From Conoideocrella luteorostrata (Eukaryota; Ascomycota; Sordariomycetes; Hypocreales; Clavicipitaceae), in contig JASWJB010000502.1 of NCBI GenBank assembly GCA_032433595.1, forward strand, positions 1 through 21,739: a stretch of 21,739 nucleotides of DNA. Direction: 5' to 3'. Position 1 is the stretch's first letter, and each line of letters opens with the position of its first letter. Below, piece by piece: positions 18,320-21,739 of this stretch. Below the pieces are notes generated by a model. The model had not been told where the DNA came from. It saw nothing but the letters and a program-made list of their open reading frames with translations, and made no database searches. The position numbers and the translations under genes were made by a program.

Positions 18320-19850
18320 CAGAGATCAGCGGTCCGTGGGTTCGTATTATAGTACGGTACGTGGACTTATGCCAGCTTTTTCTAAACCGTGACATATTAA
18401 AAAGTTTCTTTTCGAGTTCGTCTCAAATCGGGGAGTGCATGCAGCCTTGGTAACGTGCATGATAGCTGTACTATACGTACGATCATATGTACACATTCAC
18501 AACTTGCTTTTTTCAAGGACCGTGCATTGTTGACATCTCGATCGACCTCGTCAAGTCTCTAACTACTGCTGTACTGGTTTCATTTCCCTTGTCTTTAGGT
18601 CCAGAGAAAACAAGTCGACCAAAAAATTACATCCGTACTCACGAAATTAGCATTAATATCACACTGCTTTAATCACGACTATTTCTATCGCGTCCTGTCA
18701 CAAAGGCCGTTCCCTGCACAATTTTATTTCATGCATGACCCACCAAGGAGCAGTTAATCGCCAGTTTCAACGTTCCAACACGATTCGAGGTTGCACTCAG
18801 GAACACGACAGAAACAAAGTTCAAAATTCTCCGTAGACCAGCGTCTGAGACGAACAAACTTGAGCTCAATGATTAATACAGCATGAAATCGTACAATACA
18901 AAGAAGATTTGTTGAACTGAAGGTCTCTTGAAACAGCCACCACGGCAATGCCGGGTAGTGTCCCCATTAATTATACCGATTCGTAAAGTGGAATATGGCC
19001 ATAGAAGACGGGAGAAACTCAAATTGGAAAAGAAAACATCTATTCATCGAGGAGTACGAATTACTTCTCGGCCAATGGGCTTGCAAGAACAATATTCATT
19101 CCTGTTCGGTTACCTTACATACCAAATTTATTTGCGTGATAGAGCAAAGAGAGCACGTGGCAACGTGAAGATCCATCACTAGAGCGGAACACAGAATTTC
19201 TCTGTTGGTAGCAGGTGGCTTCAACAGATAGACTACGAGCACGATGTAACCTGTTCCTAGCATCGTGGTTCACCAATGGAGGAAAAACACAATTAGATAG
19301 ATAGAAAAATGATATTGTTGTATTGGCCGAGCCATGCCGGTAAGGCTGCAGGCGGTAGGGTTCAAACGTCAATACCAAGCGATCAGTGAATAGTTTGGCC
19401 CAAAAAAAAGACTTCTTTCGAAGACAATAGTTATTCTATATTTCTCTCGGTAGTAAAATCCCAGCGTTCCAATCATTACTCTACTTCTTCGTATCAGGCT
19501 GACCTCTATGTCCGTCGATGAAAGGTATCAGCGACGTCTCACGCCAAGCAAATTTCAACCCATAAAATGATGCGTTTCTATAGTTACAATGCCGTAAGAG
19601 TTTCCATGCATAAAAATTCCCAAACATAAAAAAGATGTATATCCGAAATGAGCTATTAAGCAAACTTTTTTTTTCCCTCGCTCAGGTATGGCAAGAAAAT
19701 GAAAAACAACCAGGGTGTGCGTAATAATACATTGCATGATGGCTTGTCCCAGGGCAGGGGAGGCTGCACCATTATGAGAGAATTAGAGGTAATGAAATAC
19801 CACTTGAGCCAGCCCAAGACGTGTAATCATAATTGTTGAAGGAGACCTAT
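18320..19850. other. AT-richer intergenic stretch, nothing recognised
   Basis: Base composition looks AT-richer than the gene block to the left. All ORFs are under 90 codons and none carries a known motif. I looked for transposase, reverse-transcriptase and tRNA signals by eye and found none. It may be very old decayed sequence or regulatory DNA for a gene beyond the window. Confidence 0.4.
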
Positions 19851-20760
19851 TATGCGGCCACCACAATGTGGAGATGATGCATTAGGTATGGGGCAGGGCT
19901 TTCTTTAGCGATGGCTTTGCTGTAGTCGTTGCTTCCTCTGCAACCTGACGTTCTTCTATCCCCTTGAAATGGTGCTCCAAGTATAGCCAGCTGCAGTAGT
20001 GTAGGCATATTCGGTGAAAACGAGGCACTTGATTCGATTATCGCAATGAGACAGTGGAGTGACACCTCGCGGGGCTTGTTGAGCGCGGATGACCATAATC
20101 TGCAGAGACCAGCTCAGAAAGTCCAAGGGTAAGATGCATGCTTGACCCCACGGCCAAGACAGGGTATGGTAATGGAGACGTCTGACGTGCATACTCGTGT
20201 CATGAGATGATATCGAAATAGGCTCCCCTGCGTGGACGCATGCAGCGGCTGTTGTGATTCCAGTTATCCATCGACAGATCTGAGCCTCTCGGGTTCGAAA
20301 GGGCCGCCCCCTGTTGATACATGCATTGAATATCGATAGTAATCCCAGGTTACCATCGACCCGAGGCAGGTTTGACGTTTAACCACGGGTAGGGAGGGGA
20401 GGGAGAGGTCGGCTGGGTGGAGGTCCGGGGCATGGAGGAAGATGCGAAGGTCGTTGTTGAGCAGGCATTGTAATTGCGAGTTGAACTTGGGACGCTGTTA
20501 AAGTTGGCGTTTGATAATGGAGATGAGCGCAGCAAATTCCAGTAATAGTGCTGATGGTCCGATGGTGGCAATAGCCGCAGTATTAGGACGAGATTGCGTT
20601 GTAAGTCTTCTGTTTCAGTAAAGAGAAGAAATATGGTTGACACAACACACGAGTATCAAGAGAGGTTGGATGAGGTTTGATTTAACCGATATCTTCTGAG
20701 AAGTGTGATATGACAATAGAGATTGTAGCTCAGGTTTGGGTTTCGAGGGCGGGCCAATGC
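19851..20760. other. Intergenic stretch with a leader-like pyrimidine-rich minus strand
   Basis: Read on the minus strand, 20700-20390 is rich in C and T with CAAC, CATC and TCAACC words, as in many fungal 5' leaders. An ATG at 20468 opens only 29 proline-rich codons. No convincing coding sequence follows. A transcribed leader or non-coding RNA is possible but unproven. Confidence 0.3.
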
Positions 20761-21739
20761 CTTTATGTATTCAAGGCGAGGCTCAAAGGACTCGGGAGTG
20801 CTCTCAGATGGGCTTGGAATGGAGACTAGCAATCTGAGCATCAACCAGGCGCCGGAGTGCCAGGTGGACAGGGGTGTGTGGCCGTCGCTGACCCAGAAGG
20901 TACTCCGGTACGTCTATCAGGTACCCGCTGGCAAAGTACTTGAATCAGGACGCTCGTGGGCCACGGCCAGAGGGAGAGTCTCGGGGCTGGAGCTACGGAG
21001 TTGTGGGAGTACATCCACAGGAGCAGGGCGTGCAAACAAGCCCATTCCCGCCTACAATACTTCAAGGAATAGCAGACAACGTTCGAAGTACCCATGTACC
21101 CACCCAGTACTATATTGTACAGTGGATAATTGTGGTCCCACCCAGCCGATGAGTGACAGTGACGCCTCACTGTTCTTTTTTTTTGCCCAGTCCAGAGGGT
21201 GGGGCTGACTAGTGAAATTGAAACAGGCACTTGGAGGTGCCGACCCCTGCCCTTAGTGTAGGTCAACATGTGCTGCCCCTGTCTGAACGTCCGAGCCGTC
21301 TTTGGCGTCTTCTGGGCCTTTTTGGACGCTGTGGGCGGTGCGCGTGGCTGGCTCAAACGCCAATATGGGAATGTAATTGCTCCAAAGAAAGAAAATAATG
21401 GCAATAATGAATTATAAAGGCAGGAAAAAGCAAAGAAAAACAGGGGAGCAAGAACGGGAGGGATAGAAACAGAAAAACAGAGATCAAACGAGTAATGACT
21501 TCCGACAAGCAATAATGAGATTGCGACCCTGAGTCGAGCCTGCAGGTTTGATTTCAAGACGACTCCAGAACATGATGGTTATGATTCACTCACGCCTGGA
21601 TCTCACCCATGACTTCTATACATAATATTCACTAATTACGGACCACCTTTGCAAGTGAGAATTAATTCCTCGACTGCAAGGCATACTTAGCTTGACCTTC
21701 CCTCCTACTGCTTCTTGTGTCTCCTGCGCCAACAAAAAA
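20761..21739. other. Right edge, possible promoter of a gene beyond the window
   Basis: A TATAAA-containing word (ATTATAAAGGC) lies at about 21412-21422 on plus. A pyrimidine-rich tract (CTTCCCTCCTACTGCTTCTT, about 21695-21716) runs to the window end, as found just upstream of many fungal transcription starts. ORFs here, including a 238-codon minus one at 20841-21557, have no recognisable family and low-complexity composition. Confidence 0.35.

Noticed and set aside
20765..21208. 147-codon plus-strand ORF
   Set aside because: No family resemblance, overlaps the minus ORF, and ends in a poly-Phe run from a T-tract.
20841..21557. 238-codon minus-strand ORF
   Set aside because: No recognisable motif, odd composition (hydrophobic start then low-complexity Arg/Pro/Ser), and it overlaps promoter-like sequence and a 147-codon ORF on the other strand. 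Likely chance, though transcription data could change this.

Overview
This window is nuclear DNA from a filamentous ascomycete. A Sordariomycete, possibly of the Hypocreales, is my inference from protein style and gene structure, and I cannot name a species. The evidence is compact protein-coding genes with short GT-AG introns of 47-119 nt, CTRAY-type branch sites, a fungal-type kinesin-5 with a BimC box, and fungal forms of pescadillo, PIG-U and SAM37. No tRNA, rRNA, CRISPR array or bacterial-type element was found.

Layout. 1-2051: a microsomal cytochrome P450 on the minus strand, with two exons. 2052-4649: no intact gene, but two decayed ones. One is an aminoglycoside-phosphotransferase-like (APH) kinase relict on minus (about 2665-3450). 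The other is a short-chain dehydrogenase (SDR) relict on plus (about 3957-4275). This stretch is dense in a nonamer, TACGGAGTA. 4650-8297: kinesin-5 (BimC) on plus, three exons. 8669-10819: Rrn9-domain protein on minus, two exons. 11156-13123: pescadillo/NOP7 on minus, one exon. 13898-15403: PIG-U/GAB1, a GPI-transamidase subunit, on plus, three exons. 15568-16913: SAM37/metaxin on minus, two exons. 16914-21739: 4.8 kb in which no gene could be recognised; it contains a strong inverted repeat (17081-17160), a second small hairpin made from two copies of the nonamer, and scattered ORFs that look like chance.

How the parts relate. From kinesin-5 to SAM37 the window is a block of conserved housekeeping genes: mitotic spindle, Pol I initiation, 60S biogenesis, GPI anchoring and mitochondrial outer-membrane assembly. 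The Rrn9-domain gene and NOP7 lie head to tail on the same strand, and both serve ribosome production. Left of the kinesin the region changes to accessory character: one intact P450 beside dead SDR and APH genes. This could be the remains of a small metabolic cluster or an evolutionarily unstable block.

The most unusual signal is the nonamer TACGGAGTA. It occurs exactly seven times (both strands counted), always outside intact coding sequence, and some copies sit inside the dead genes. About 0.2 copies would be expected by chance.
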